A DNA stretch of 56,588 nucleotides from Hyphomicrobiales bacterium (GTDB taxonomy: Bacteria > Pseudomonadota > Alphaproteobacteria > Rhizobiales > Rhizobiaceae). A program made the position numbers and the translations under genes. A model generated the notes under the pieces. That model was not told the DNA's origin. It ran no database searches and worked only from the letters and a program-made list of their open reading frames with translations. The stretch lies in assembly GCA_900470195.1 (NCBI GenBank), contig UEIJ01000045.1:1-56588 (forward strand), given 5' to 3'. Positions within the stretch are counted from its first letter, which is position 1, and each line of letters starts with the position of its first letter. Shown here one piece after another: positions 17,757 through 26,656 of this stretch.

Positions 17757-18337
17757 CGCAATCCGTCGTCCCCCTTGATCTCATCCGCAGCCAGACCGCC
17801 GGACCGCGCGTGCACGCGAGAACCGGTCGTCATGGACAGGACCAGCAACAGCTCATTGGCGCGCGGCGCGTCCGGAATGCCGACCTCGATCGCATCGAAA
17901 TGCGAGCGCACATAGGATGCGTTTACATGGGTGATAGGAATGTCTATCCGCACGCCCGGTGCGCCTACTTTCTTCGCCGACGGAACAATGGCCTTCGGGC
18001 TACCTAAAAGCTCGCGCATCGCATAGCCGCCGGGATTGTGCCACAGCGCACCGTGCTCCAGTTCGCCTGCGCCGCCAACAACAGCACCTTTGCCATATCC
18101 TTCAATCCTGGAGGCGTCGCCTCCAAGAGCGTTCAAAAGCTGGGTGGCCATTTGCACACCCAACGGCTTCAGATCATCCATGAAGCCAACAATATCCTCG
18201 ACATAACGACCCGCGAACGGGTTTTCGATGACGGCGAGAATTGATCCGCGAAGAACCGGCTTGGAGCGGACGGGGCCACCCTCATGATAGACCTCTTCGA
18301 TCTGGATCAACGTTTTACGCAATTTTACCGGAAACAT
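17753..18337 (-). CDS. DUF1185 ('amino acid synthesis') family protein, copy 1
   Basis: A 194-residue paralogue of the downstream gene, identical in length and alignable along its whole length (EEVYHEGG, ILAVIENPFAGRYVEDI, GKGAVVGGAGELEHGAL, SGGLAADEIKGDDG). The conserved GELEH segment in both copies may hold active-site residues. First gene of the minus-strand pair, divergent from the urea/amide-type ABC operon across an AT-rich region. Reaction unknown. Confidence 0.8.
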   Translation of the reverse strand: MFPVKLRKTLIQIEEVYHEGGPVRSKPVLRGSILAVIENPFAGRYVEDIVGFMDDLKPLGVQMATQLLNALGGDASRIEGYGKGAVVGGAGELEHGALWHNPGGYAMRELLGSPKAIVPSAKKVGAPGVRIDIPITHVNASYVRSHFDAIEVGIPDAPRANELLLVLSMTTGSRVHARSGGLAADEIKGDDGLR

Positions 18338-18680
18338 GTTCCCTCCGAAGTTTCATATCCGTGATGATTGCAGTTATTTGTATGAGTAGCAATAACTTTA
18401 TGTTCGATGAACGATTTACGGAATCCATATTGAATAATCAAGATTATTATTAATTTAATCAATAAAAACAATGATATAATTTTATGCTTGGAAGAAAGCC
18501 ATAATCTCCTATCGCTTTATTTCTGCCTTCACTCATCACATAAAATATAAAATCATATGTAATAAAACAAAATAATTGACATCGTTTGCAGGTTGTGAAG
18601 AATGATCGGCAGGTCGCCAAAAATTGAAAAAAAACAGGGAACTGGCGACCCGTCAGCGATATCAAAATGGAGGGGGCTCG
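18338..18680. promoter_or_regulatory. AT-rich divergent control region
   Basis: 343 bases of strikingly AT-rich sequence between the divergent DUF1185 and ABC-transporter operons. A plus-strand promoter candidate is TTGACA at 18576-18581 and AAGAAT at 18598-18603 (16-bp spacing). Several short A/T inverted repeats occur around 18425-18470 (AATAATC, GATTATT). The contrast with the GC-rich genes on either side suggests a regulator-rich region, possibly MarR targets. No gene seen. Confidence 0.45.
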
Positions 18681-19874
18681 ATGTCAGTCGAAGTCGCGAA
18701 TACTCGCAAACTCAATCTTACGCGCCGCATGTTTCTCGGCGGCATCGCTACCGCCGCCGCACTTTCTATGCCGGCGATTGCGCGGACATCCGGCGATCCT
18801 TTCAAGGTAGGATTGCTCTTGCCGTTTTCAGGCGGACTGGAGTTGTTCGGCCAGCAAGGCTTGCAGGGCGCAAAGATGGCGATTGACGAGGTCAACGCCG
18901 CCGGAGGCGTTCTGGGTCGACAGATCGAGCTTGTGCAGGCCGACGACAAGACGGATCCGCGCACTGCCGTTGAGCGCGCCACGCAGCTTATCCGTCGCGA
19001 CAAGGTCAACGCCATCATCGGCCCCGTCACCAGCGCCAATCGCGACGCCATCAAGTCCACGGTCGAGAAAGCAAAAACGCCGCTCCTTTACGCCACCGAT
19101 TATGAAGGCGGCGTCTGCAGCGACTGGATCGCCTGTTACAGCGCAGTACCGGCACATTTTGTCGATACGGTCGTGCCCTATCTCTCCTCCACGCAATCGG
19201 GCAAGTTTTATCTCTTTGGCGCGGACTATACGTGGCCGCGCAAGATGAACGATGCCATCAAGGCCAAGGTCGCCGAACTCGGCGGCGCTATCGCCGGGGA
19301 AGAATATACACCATTCGGCGTCAAGGACTTCGCGCCTACCCTGCGCAAGATTGCGGATTCGGGCGCGGATACCGTCATCCTGACGCTACCGGGTGCCGAC
19401 GGCGTGACTTTCGTGAAACAGATGCATGCCGCCGGCTTGCGCGACAAGATCAGACTGTCGTTTCTCGGTTTCAATGAAAACTATCTATCTGGTTTCACGA
19501 GCGCAGAATCCGAGGGCATCATCGCGCCCCTGCCCTTTATGCAGACTCTGGATCGCCCCGAAGCAAAGGATTTCGTCGCTCGCCAAAAGGCGATGTTCGG
19601 GGAAAACGCGACAGTCAGCTACTACGCCGAAAGCCATTACGGTCTGACACGCTTTTATCTTGAAGCCGTCAAAAAGGCCGACAGCGACGACAAGAGCGCC
19701 ATCATGCAGGCTTTGACGGGGCAAACCATGATGTTCGGAAATGGCGAAGTCACCCTGCGCGCATCCGACAAGCATGTCGATCTCAACATGCTGATTGCCG
19801 AAGTGAAGAACAGCCAGCTGGAACAGGTGAAATACATCGGCAAAACCGTCGCGCCGAGTCAGTGTGCTGTGTGA
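18681..19874 (+). CDS. Urea/amide-type ABC transporter substrate-binding protein
   Basis: About 397 residues. The N-terminus TRRMFLGGIATAAALSMPAIA has a twin-arginine-like signal, so Tat export is possible. The mature protein (VGLLLPFSGGLELFGQQGLQ, then AKMAIDEVNAAGGVLGRQIELV) is a type I periplasmic binding protein of the branched-chain amino-acid/urea/amide class. ATG 18681 with AGGGGG upstream is preferred over further-upstream starts. First gene of a five-gene importer operon; its place beside amide-cleaving enzymes suggests an amide-like or N-heterocyclic ligand. Confidence 0.88.
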   Translation: MSVEVANTRKLNLTRRMFLGGIATAAALSMPAIARTSGDPFKVGLLLPFSGGLELFGQQGLQGAKMAIDEVNAAGGVLGRQIELVQADDKTDPRTAVERATQLIRRDKVNAIIGPVTSANRDAIKSTVEKAKTPLLYATDYEGGVCSDWIACYSAVPAHFVDTVVPYLSSTQSGKFYLFGADYTWPRKMNDAIKAKVAELGGAIAGEEYTPFGVKDFAPTLRKIADSGADTVILTLPGADGVTFVKQMHAAGLRDKIRLSFLGFNENYLSGFTSAESEGIIAPLPFMQTLDRPEAKDFVARQKAMFGENATVSYYAESHYGLTRFYLEAVKKADSDDKSAIMQALTGQTMMFGNGEVTLRASDKHVDLNMLIAEVKNSQLEQVKYIGKTVAPSQCAV

Positions 19875-19886
19875 CGGACCAGAACA

Positions 19887-20636
19887 GTGAGTGCTCAATA
19901 TCTGAAAATCGACAATGTCGTGAAATCGTTCGGATCGGTTCACGCCCTGCAAGGCGTGAATCTTTCGCTGGGTGCCGGTGAAGTCAAATGCATCATCGGT
20001 CCCAACGGATGCGGTAAAAGCACGCTTTTCAATGTGATTACCGGTACGCTGAAGCCGACATCAGGACGTGTATTTCTTCACGAGCGCGAGATTACCCGCC
20101 TGTCGCCGCATGAGATCGGCAGAATGGGGATCGGTCGGAAATTTCAGGTTCCCGGCATCATGCCGGACCTGACGGTGCTCGAACACATTGAAATTGCAAG
20201 TCTGGCACAGAGAACACGGGGAAAGTTACTGCCTTCCGTGTTCGGCCGAAGCCAATCACGGGCATATCGTCCAATTTTGGAAACGGCGGGCCTGTGGGAT
20301 TACGCGGATAAAATAGCCGCCGAACTGCCGCATGGCATCAAGCAAAGGCTGGAGCTTTGCCTATTGGCAGCCAAGCAGTCCGACCTGCTTCTGCTGGATG
20401 AGCCGACGGCAGGCATGACCGTCCGCGAAACCGCCGCAACGATTGAACTCATCCGTACGATCAATCAGACCACAGGAGCTTCGGTACTGGTTATCGAACA
20501 TGACATGACGTTCGTGCGCGAGCTTCTCTGCCCCATCGTCGTCATGATGCGGGGCAAAGTTCTGACCGAAGGTACGTATGACGAGGTCAGGAACGACCCC
20601 GAAGTGCGTTCAGCCTATTTGGGGGCATATGTCTGA
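19887..20636 (+). CDS. ABC transporter ATPase, LivG/UrtD type
   Basis: A 249-residue ATPase with Walker A GPNGCGKST, signature LPHGIKQRLELCL (degenerate, LPHG in place of LSGG) and Walker B LLLLDEPTAGM. The segment GIGRKFQVPGIMPDLTVLEH resembles UrtD of urea importers. GTG start at 19887, 12 bp after the binding-protein stop. It pairs with the LivF-type ATPase that follows. Confidence 0.88.
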   Translation: MSAQYLKIDNVVKSFGSVHALQGVNLSLGAGEVKCIIGPNGCGKSTLFNVITGTLKPTSGRVFLHEREITRLSPHEIGRMGIGRKFQVPGIMPDLTVLEHIEIASLAQRTRGKLLPSVFGRSQSRAYRPILETAGLWDYADKIAAELPHGIKQRLELCLLAAKQSDLLLLDEPTAGMTVRETAATIELIRTINQTTGASVLVIEHDMTFVRELLCPIVVMMRGKVLTEGTYDEVRNDPEVRSAYLGAYV

Positions 20637-21340
20637 TGTTGGAAATCAGAGCATTGGAATCCGGTTATATTCGCGGCGCTTCAGTTCTCAAAGGGATTGA
20701 ACTGTTCGTATCGACTGGCGACCGGCTGGCCGTTATGGGACGCAACGGCATGGGCAAAACCCTGCTGATGAAAACAATCATGGGGCTTATCAGCCCGAAC
20801 CGCGGAACCATTCATTTCCGCGACACGCAAATCTCCGATCTAACCCCGAATGCCATAAGCAATTTGGGTGTCGCCTATGTTCCCCAGGGACGAGAGATTT
20901 TTCTCGATTTCACCGTCGAAGAAAACCTTCTCATGGGTTTCGTTGGCAAGCCATGGATCACCCGGCCTGGTTTCGAGAAAATATTCGACTGGTTTCCAAT
21001 TCTCGCTGAAAGACGCAATCAGAAAGCGGGCACCATGTCCGGAGGGCAGCAACAACAATTGGCTATCGGCCGCGCCCTGATTGGTGAGCCGGACTTGCTG
21101 CTGCTTGATGAACCATCCGAAGGCATCCAGCCGTCAATCGTGCAGGAAATCGCCGAGACCCTGTCAAACATCTGCCGTGAGCAAGGGCTCACCGTCATCG
21201 TCGTCGAACAAAACACCGATCTGGTAAAAGCGCTTTCGCAGTCGGTCGCTTTTCTGGAGAACGGCACCATCGTCGCCCAGGTACAAACCTCCGAAATAAT
21301 AGCCAATCCGGCTCTACTTGAGAAATACATGGGGCTTTAG
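20636..21340 (+). CDS. ABC transporter ATPase, LivF/UrtE type
   Basis: A 234-residue ATPase with Walker A GRNGMGKTLL, YVPQGREIFLDFTVEENLLM (UrtE-like), signature MSGGQQQQLAIGRAL and Walker B DLLLLDEPSEGIQPS. Its start overlaps the stop of the preceding ATPase by one base, indicating coupled translation. Confidence 0.9.
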   Translation: MLEIRALESGYIRGASVLKGIELFVSTGDRLAVMGRNGMGKTLLMKTIMGLISPNRGTIHFRDTQISDLTPNAISNLGVAYVPQGREIFLDFTVEENLLMGFVGKPWITRPGFEKIFDWFPILAERRNQKAGTMSGGQQQQLAIGRALIGEPDLLLLDEPSEGIQPSIVQEIAETLSNICREQGLTVIVVEQNTDLVKALSQSVAFLENGTIVAQVQTSEIIANPALLEKYMGL

Positions 21341-22198
21341 ATGCAATTCTTTTTCATCTTATTGCTGGATTCCCTGAATTACACCTCTGTTCTCCTTCTT
21401 GTCAGCATCGGCCTTGTCATCGTCTTCGGTCTGATGCAGGTGATCAATCTGGCGCATGGGGAGTTTTTCCTGCTCGGTGCTTATTCCGTACTGGTGGCGC
21501 AAAATTTCGGCTTGTCGTTCTGGGTCGCACTGCCGCTCGCATTTATTGCCGTCTCGCTCGTGGGCCTGATTTGCGACATGTGCATATTGCGCTTCATCTA
21601 TCACCGCCCGGTCGATACCATTCTGGCGACCTGGGGGATGTCTCTTGCTATCAAGCAGGCAATCATCATCATTTTCGGTCCGGCATCACAGATCATCGAC
21701 GCGCCGTTTACAGGCGCAGTTCATTTTTTCGGACTCGAATATTCCTCTTATCGCCTTTTCGTGATGGCCATGGCGATAGCTGTCGCCGTGTTCGCATTCC
21801 TGTGTCTCTACCGCACAAAAATCGGACTAGCAGCGCGGGCCGCGATGGCAAACCGGTCAATGGCGCAATGTCTGGGTGTCAATACACGCAGACTTGATCG
21901 TTACACATTCAGTTTCGGGGCCGGTCTGGCTGGTTTCGCAGGGGCAGTAATGGCCCCGCTGATGAGCGTCGATCCGCAAATGGGCATGGGCTTCGTCATA
22001 CCGGCATTTCTCTCGATTCTCGTTGGCGGCGTCGGCAGCCCGTTCGGCGCATTGTGGGGCAGCGCGGTCATTGGCGCTTCCAACACTACCCTTTCAGCGA
22101 TCCTGTCACCTGTTCTGGCCTATATGATCGTGTTCACGCTAGCGATTGTTGTTATCCGCACCTGCCCGGCAGGTCTTTCGGGAGGGGTTCGCAAATGA
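21341..22198 (+). CDS. ABC transporter permease, LivH/UrtB type
   Basis: A 285-residue permease with about eight hydrophobic spans. The N-terminal motif VFGLMQVINLAHGEFFLLGAY is diagnostic of LivH/UrtB permeases, and GAGLAGFAGAVMAPL is the conserved loop. It begins directly after the ATPase stop and overlaps the LivM-type gene by 4 bp. Confidence 0.92.
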   Translation: MQFFFILLLDSLNYTSVLLLVSIGLVIVFGLMQVINLAHGEFFLLGAYSVLVAQNFGLSFWVALPLAFIAVSLVGLICDMCILRFIYHRPVDTILATWGMSLAIKQAIIIIFGPASQIIDAPFTGAVHFFGLEYSSYRLFVMAMAIAVAVFAFLCLYRTKIGLAARAAMANRSMAQCLGVNTRRLDRYTFSFGAGLAGFAGAVMAPLMSVDPQMGMGFVIPAFLSILVGGVGSPFGALWGSAVIGASNTTLSAILSPVLAYMIVFTLAIVVIRTCPAGLSGGVRK

Positions 22199-23169
22199 AA
22201 TCGACCTGGTTGATAGCGAGCATTCTTGTCTGGATCGCTTTCGCAATCGTTCCGCTCATTCTGGGCGACTGGGAACTGGCAATGTTCGGCCAGACGCTGG
22301 TCTATGGCATCGCCGCTATGAGTCTCGCTTTCATATGGGGGCAAGCCGGTCTGCTGTGTTTCGGGCAATCCGTCTTCTTTGGCACCGGAGCCTATATCGC
22401 CGGACTTGGCACAAAAGGCATGCTGCCCGGACTGCCAGAACTGGGCTGGTCTATTCTTGTCCTGTCGTTTCTGGCCGGTGCGCTACTGGCTGGTCTTCTG
22501 GGCGCGGCGCTATTTTTCGGTCGGGCTATCCAGAACGCCTATTTTGGCATCGTTACCATCGTCATGGCGATCATTGCCGAGCGCATCGCGACAAACTGGG
22601 ACTATCTTGGAGGCTTCAATGGACTGCTCGATGTGCCATCGCTAAGCTGGACCATGGGAACCCAAAGCTTCGACACCGCCGATCCCATGACAGGCTACAT
22701 CGTGGTCCTGTCTCTGACGTTCATGTGTTACATCGCATTGTTTTTTATTCAGCAATCCAGAACAGGCACCGTCATTCGCGGCATAAGCTCCAACGAAACG
22801 CGTATGGCCAATCTGGGCTATAATGTAGGCCTTTGGAAAACGATGGCATTTTCCATTTCGGGCGGTGTAGCAGCAGTTGCCGGTGCGCTGTTTGCAATCC
22901 AGTTTTCGTTTGTCTCGCCCGCAGTTATTGGATTTGCCTTGTCTACGGAAATCCTGATCTGGGCAGCGGTTGGTGGAAAAGCGGTTCTTCTGGCTGCCAT
23001 GCTGGGCGCAGTTCTGGTGAAATATATCGAGTATCTGCTGTCCGACAAAATCGGGCAGTACTGGCTGCTGGCAATCGGCGTGATCTTTGTCGTAGTTGTT
23101 ATCATTTTCCCACAGGGGCTGCTTGGAAAACTGTTCAGACCCAGATTACCGCACCGGTTGAGGCGTTAA
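22195..23169 (+). CDS. ABC transporter permease, LivM/UrtC type
   Basis: A 324-residue permease with about nine spans, containing WGQAGLLCFGQSVFFGTGAY (LivM/UrtC hallmark) and ISSNETRMANLGYNVGLWKT (coupling region). ATG 22195 overlaps the previous stop. It completes the five-component importer. No terminator is evident directly after it. Confidence 0.92.
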   Translation: MKSTWLIASILVWIAFAIVPLILGDWELAMFGQTLVYGIAAMSLAFIWGQAGLLCFGQSVFFGTGAYIAGLGTKGMLPGLPELGWSILVLSFLAGALLAGLLGAALFFGRAIQNAYFGIVTIVMAIIAERIATNWDYLGGFNGLLDVPSLSWTMGTQSFDTADPMTGYIVVLSLTFMCYIALFFIQQSRTGTVIRGISSNETRMANLGYNVGLWKTMAFSISGGVAAVAGALFAIQFSFVSPAVIGFALSTEILIWAAVGGKAVLLAAMLGAVLVKYIEYLLSDKIGQYWLLAIGVIFVVVVIIFPQGLLGKLFRPRLPHRLRR

Positions 23170-23467
23170 AGAAGCACCATTGATAAACCTCGGCATAAGC
23201 ATTGGGTTCGCGATGGCGATCACATAACTTTGCCAGTTCGTTTTCGGCATGTTTCTTGAATGAGACCATCGCCCGATCGTCCACCAATGCGCCATAGCGG
23301 CAAAGCGATGCCGTTGTGACCCGCCGGGCGGCGTGGTTATGATTTTGTCTTGCTGCATCAACACACTTGCAGGCGATTATCGGATTTCCAGCGGCTGATT
23401 TGACTGGACAAGTCCAAAGCGCAATCGCTGAAACTGTTATTAGCGAGAACGAACATGAAGAGAGCAC
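23135..23467 (-). CDS. Possible small cysteine-rich exported protein
   Basis: An open frame of 110 codons from GTG 23467, preceded by GAGGA. The N-terminus (SFSLITVSAIALWTCPVKSAA) could be a signal peptide, with seven Cys in all. It overlaps the end of the permease gene by 35 bp on the other strand. No family recognised; it may be spurious. If not real, 23170-23627 holds no gene. Confidence 0.3.
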   Translation of the reverse strand: MLSSCSFSLITVSAIALWTCPVKSAAGNPIIACKCVDAARQNHNHAARRVTTASLCRYGALVDDRAMVSFKKHAENELAKLCDRHREPNAYAEVYQWCFFNASTGAVIWV

Positions 23468-23627
23468 TCCTCATACACAACAATGCTTCTCAACTTATTG
23501 AATAGAATTGATAAATTGGAGATGTGTCGATATTATTGTGATGTAAGCCTTTCTCAGGATCGAGCGCACCGTTCGATAGTTTTTGGCTTCAGACAAAAAA
23601 GAGGTTGAGAAGCATGAGCGCCAATCG

Positions 23628-24176
23628 ATGAAAGAGAAGCAAAACGACTCTGGATCGGCAGAAGAGGCGCACGGGGACAAACGTCACGCTCCTGAACGTG
23701 ATTTACGTGAATTCTCCATGTCGCTTCCAATGCATCTCTTGCGTGCCCGGGAAGCGGTGATGCGCCATTTTCGGAATTCACTCCGCGAACATCACGTTAC
23801 TGAACAACAATGGCGCGTTATCAGGGCAATCAGCTCGTCCGGTGAAGCCGACGTCAACGATCTCGTCCGTCTGACCTTCCTGCTCGGCCCGAGCCTGTCA
23901 CGAATCCTGCGTACACTGGAAACATCCGGGCACATCAAGCGCCGCACTGATAAAGAAGACCAGCGACGAAGCGTATTGTCACTTACCGACAAGGGACAAG
24001 AACTGATCCGGCAGCATACGCCGCAGTCGGTTCAAATTTATGAACGGATCGCGGAAGCATATGGACACGAACGGTTACAGCAACTTCAAACCATGCTGGC
24101 AGAGCTGGAGACCACGATGAACAGTTTCAACATTCTCCCGGATATGGAGGAGACTGAAACCGGTCTCATGGAGTAA
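23628..24176 (+). CDS. hpaR: MarR-family regulator HpaR
   Basis: About 182 residues. The core from LREFSMSLPMHLLRAREAVM through EQQWRVIRAI, GPSLSRILRTLETSGHIKRR and DQRRSVLSLTDKG matches HpaR/HpcR, repressor of homoprotocatechuate meta-cleavage genes. It has a longer, charged N-terminus than E. coli HpaR. ATG 23628 is chosen; the frame is open to a TTG at 23583 and neither has a strong ribosome site. It converges on hpaF across a terminator and probably represses the two divergent hpa/aap arms. Confidence 0.85.
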   Translation: MKEKQNDSGSAEEAHGDKRHAPERDLREFSMSLPMHLLRAREAVMRHFRNSLREHHVTEQQWRVIRAISSSGEADVNDLVRLTFLLGPSLSRILRTLETSGHIKRRTDKEDQRRSVLSLTDKGQELIRQHTPQSVQIYERIAEAYGHERLQQLQTMLAELETTMNSFNILPDMEETETGLME

Positions 24177-24221
24177 ACGCAGCTTTGCTCCAAACAGTTA
24201 TCTCCGCTGCACATTCCAAAT

Positions 24222-24251
24222 GAAAAACGCAGGCTGAAAGCCTGCGTTTTT
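24222..24251. terminator. Terminator between hpaR and hpaF
   Basis: ACGCAGGC (24227-24234) and GCCTGCGT (24240-24247) form a perfect 8-bp stem with loop TGAAA, flanked by AAAAA and TTTTT. It can therefore terminate the convergent hpaR and hpaF transcripts on both strands. Confidence 0.9.
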
Positions 24252-24288
24252 GTATCTCCTGGCACCTGAGTGGCCACGCTGCCTGCAT

Positions 24289-24687
24289 TCAGCTCGCTGC
24301 GCGCATCCTGAGGTAGTCGCGATAGTTGCTGGTCTTAAGATTGACCGTCCCGTCGCTTTCTTCCATTTGCACCGAAAGACCTAGCGGTCTGCTCGCCATG
24401 AGAGCCGCGAGATTGTCCTTCACTTTCGCGAAGACTCTTTCGCCTGCAGCTTTTCGGTCTGCTTCGCTTCTTCCTGACGCAACACGCAGCAATACATGCA
24501 CAAAAGCATTGTCGGGATGACCGTCGACAACCAGATAGTTGTCGACGCGAACACCGCGTGTACGCGCTCCCGCGAATGGAAAAATGCTACCATCATCAAT
24601 CAGCGCGTCCTGCACGGTTTCAAGCAACTGCGGAACATTGATTTCTTTTTCGATGTTAGCGGAGTATTCAACCCAGATGTGGGGCAT
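24289..24687 (-). CDS. hpaF: 5-carboxymethyl-2-hydroxymuconate delta-isomerase
   Basis: A 132-residue protein of the CHMI/HpaF family, slightly longer than 4-oxalocrotonate tautomerases but of the same fold. The catalytic N-terminal Pro follows the initiator Met (MPHIWVEYSANI). Downstream features fit, including TRGVRVDNYLVVDG, FVHVLLRVASGRS and a C-terminal YRDYL. It isomerises 5-carboxymethyl-2-hydroxymuconate in homoprotocatechuate degradation. Last gene of the minus-strand aap-aminotransferase-hpaF operon. Confidence 0.9.
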   Translation of the reverse strand: MPHIWVEYSANIEKEINVPQLLETVQDALIDDGSIFPFAGARTRGVRVDNYLVVDGHPDNAFVHVLLRVASGRSEADRKAAGERVFAKVKDNLAALMASRPLGLSVQMEESDGTVNLKTSNYRDYLRMRAAS

Positions 24688-24708
24688 GTTCGGGATGTCC
24701 TCTCATAT

Positions 24709-25866
24709 TCAGCAATTAGCGGAATGAGCAGCAGCGACCGCAGCGTCCGGGTCACAGACGTGACCAAGCGCCTGTAATGATCGGCCAAGATAAAGCAGAT
24801 CCGTCACCACATCGCCGATGGAAAAGGCTCCCATGGTACCGATACGGATGACCCGACCCTGGAGCTTGTTGCGGGCGCCGGCGATGGCCGTGTTATAAGT
24901 TTCCAGCATGTGTTTGACGACGTCGCCACCCTTGATGGTTTCCGGCAATCCGCCCACCACGACAGTAGGCGAGTAGCATGAAGGGTCCCCAAAGGCTTCC
25001 AAACCCAGTGCGACGAAACCGGCACGCATGGCTTGTGACAGGCGAAGGTGACGCGCATAAACTCGCTCAATACCTTCTTCATGAATCAAGCTTAATGCAG
25101 CATGCAAGCTCTGCACGAGCGAAACCGCAGCGGTAAAGGCAGTCTCGTTTTGCTCGACAACCGCCAGCGCCTTTCGCAGATCCCAGTAGAAACGCGGGCA
25201 GCGATCATCTCTGTCAACGATAGCGCGCGCTTTTGCGCTCAGACTGATCAGCCCAAGTCCGGGGGGGCACATCAGCGCTTTCTGCGAGCCGGTAGCCACG
25301 ACGTCAACACCCCACTCATCCTGACGCATTTCCACGCCGCCGACACCGCTGACGCTGTCAACCACGAGAAGTGTAGACAACTTGGCGGTAACTTCGCCAA
25401 GAGCACGCAGGTCCGCCAATGCACCAGTCGCACTTTCATTATGCACGACGAGAACGGCGCGATAATTGCCACCAGTCAGACGTTGACGCACTTCTTCCGG
25501 ATCTGGTGCTTTGCCCCATTCAATGTCGAGTACATCGACCTCGGCACCAAGGGCGCTCGCGATCTTGGCAAAACGTTCGCTAAACTGACCATTGACACAA
25601 GCAAGAACCTTCTCGCCGGGTGCCAGAATATTGACGAGGGCTGTCTCCATCGCACCAGTGCCGGAACTGGATTGCAGGATCACCGGCTGCGTCGTTCCGA
25701 AAAGCGGACGCAGCATCGCCTGAACCTCGCCCAGGATGACACGCATTTCTGCACCGCGATGATTGATGATCGGACGCGAACCCGCCATCCGCACCGCTTC
25801 GGGGATGGCTGTGGGACCCGGAAGTCTCAGGCGATAGGAGAATTCGGTTAGTGGAAGGGTTGTCAT
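24709..25866 (-). CDS. Class V aminotransferase (alanine-glyoxylate / serine-pyruvate type)
   Basis: About 385 residues, the usual size for fold-type I class V PLP enzymes. The PLP lysine is K196 (ATGSQKALMCPPGLG) and D170 (VVDSVSGVGG) contacts the ring. The N-terminus LPGPTAIPEAV and NHRGAEM fit the alanine-glyoxylate, serine-pyruvate and pyridoxamine-pyruvate aminotransferase group. Start at ATG 25866, since upstream codons overlap the transporter ATPase. The position between an amino-acid importer and hpaF suggests that it deaminates the imported compound to a 2-oxo acid. Amino donor unknown. Confidence 0.88.
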   Translation of the reverse strand: MTTLPLTEFSYRLRLPGPTAIPEAVRMAGSRPIINHRGAEMRVILGEVQAMLRPLFGTTQPVILQSSSGTGAMETALVNILAPGEKVLACVNGQFSERFAKIASALGAEVDVLDIEWGKAPDPEEVRQRLTGGNYRAVLVVHNESATGALADLRALGEVTAKLSTLLVVDSVSGVGGVEMRQDEWGVDVVATGSQKALMCPPGLGLISLSAKARAIVDRDDRCPRFYWDLRKALAVVEQNETAFTAAVSLVQSLHAALSLIHEEGIERVYARHLRLSQAMRAGFVALGLEAFGDPSCYSPTVVVGGLPETIKGGDVVKHMLETYNTAIAGARNKLQGRVIRIGTMGAFSIGDVVTDLLYLGRSLQALGHVCDPDAAVAAAHSANC

Positions 25867-25900
25867 ATCGGACACTCTTTGGATTGGCCGTGGACGGCAT

Positions 25901-26656
25901 TCAGTGAATGATCTGTTGGAGGAATTGCCGGGCTCTCTCGGTCTGCGGCGCGGTGAAGAAGGCGTCAGGTGGGGCCACTTCGGTAATCCGCCCCTCACAC
26001 ACGAAGACTACTCTGTCCGCAACAGCACGGGCGAAGCCCATTTCATGGGTCACGCAAACCATGGTCATGCCGGTATGGGCGAGTTCAGTCATGACATCGA
26101 GCACTTCCTTCACCATCTCTGGATCGAGTGCCGAGGTCGGCTCGTCGAAGAGCATGATCTCAGGCTCCATCGCAACGGCGCGTGCAATAGCCACGCGTTG
26201 TTGCTGCCCGCCCGATAGCTGGTTTGGATATTTATGTGCATGCTCGACGATATGAACGCGCTTCAGGAGATCAAGCGCTGCGGCCTCGGCATCCACCTTG
26301 CGTTTGTGGCGCAGCTTGATCGGCCCCAACGTCAGGTTCTCAAGAACGGTCATGTGCGGAAACAGATTGAAAGACTGAAACACCATGCCGACACGTTGAC
26401 GGATCTTTTCGATCCCAGCGCTGTCCTGCCGGACCAGATCGTTGCCCACGCGGATTTCACCGTGTTGGTAACCTTCCAGACCGTTGACGCAACGGATAAT
26501 TGTCGATTTTCCTGAGCCGGAAGGTCCACAGATGACAATCTTCTCGCCAGCGGTAACTTCCAGATTGATCCCGTTCAACACCTGAAAATTTCCATACCAT
26601 TTGCTGACGTCGTGCAGGTTGAGCAAAGGAGTTTGCTGCGAAGCTTTGCCGGTCAT
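25901..26656 (-). CDS. aapP: Polar amino-acid ABC transporter ATPase
   Basis: About 251 residues with Walker A GPSGSGKST, Q-loop VFQSFNLFPHMTVLEN, signature LSGGQQQRVAIARA, Walker B IMLFDEPTSALDPEM and switch VTHEMGFARAVADRV, as in AapP/GlnQ-class importers. Start at ATG 26656 overlaps the aapM stop (ATGA). It energises the AapQM channel in the cytosol. Confidence 0.9.
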   Translation of the reverse strand: MTGKASQQTPLLNLHDVSKWYGNFQVLNGINLEVTAGEKIVICGPSGSGKSTIIRCVNGLEGYQHGEIRVGNDLVRQDSAGIEKIRQRVGMVFQSFNLFPHMTVLENLTLGPIKLRHKRKVDAEAAALDLLKRVHIVEHAHKYPNQLSGGQQQRVAIARAVAMEPEIMLFDEPTSALDPEMVKEVLDVMTELAHTGMTMVCVTHEMGFARAVADRVVFVCEGRITEVAPPDAFFTAPQTERARQFLQQIIH

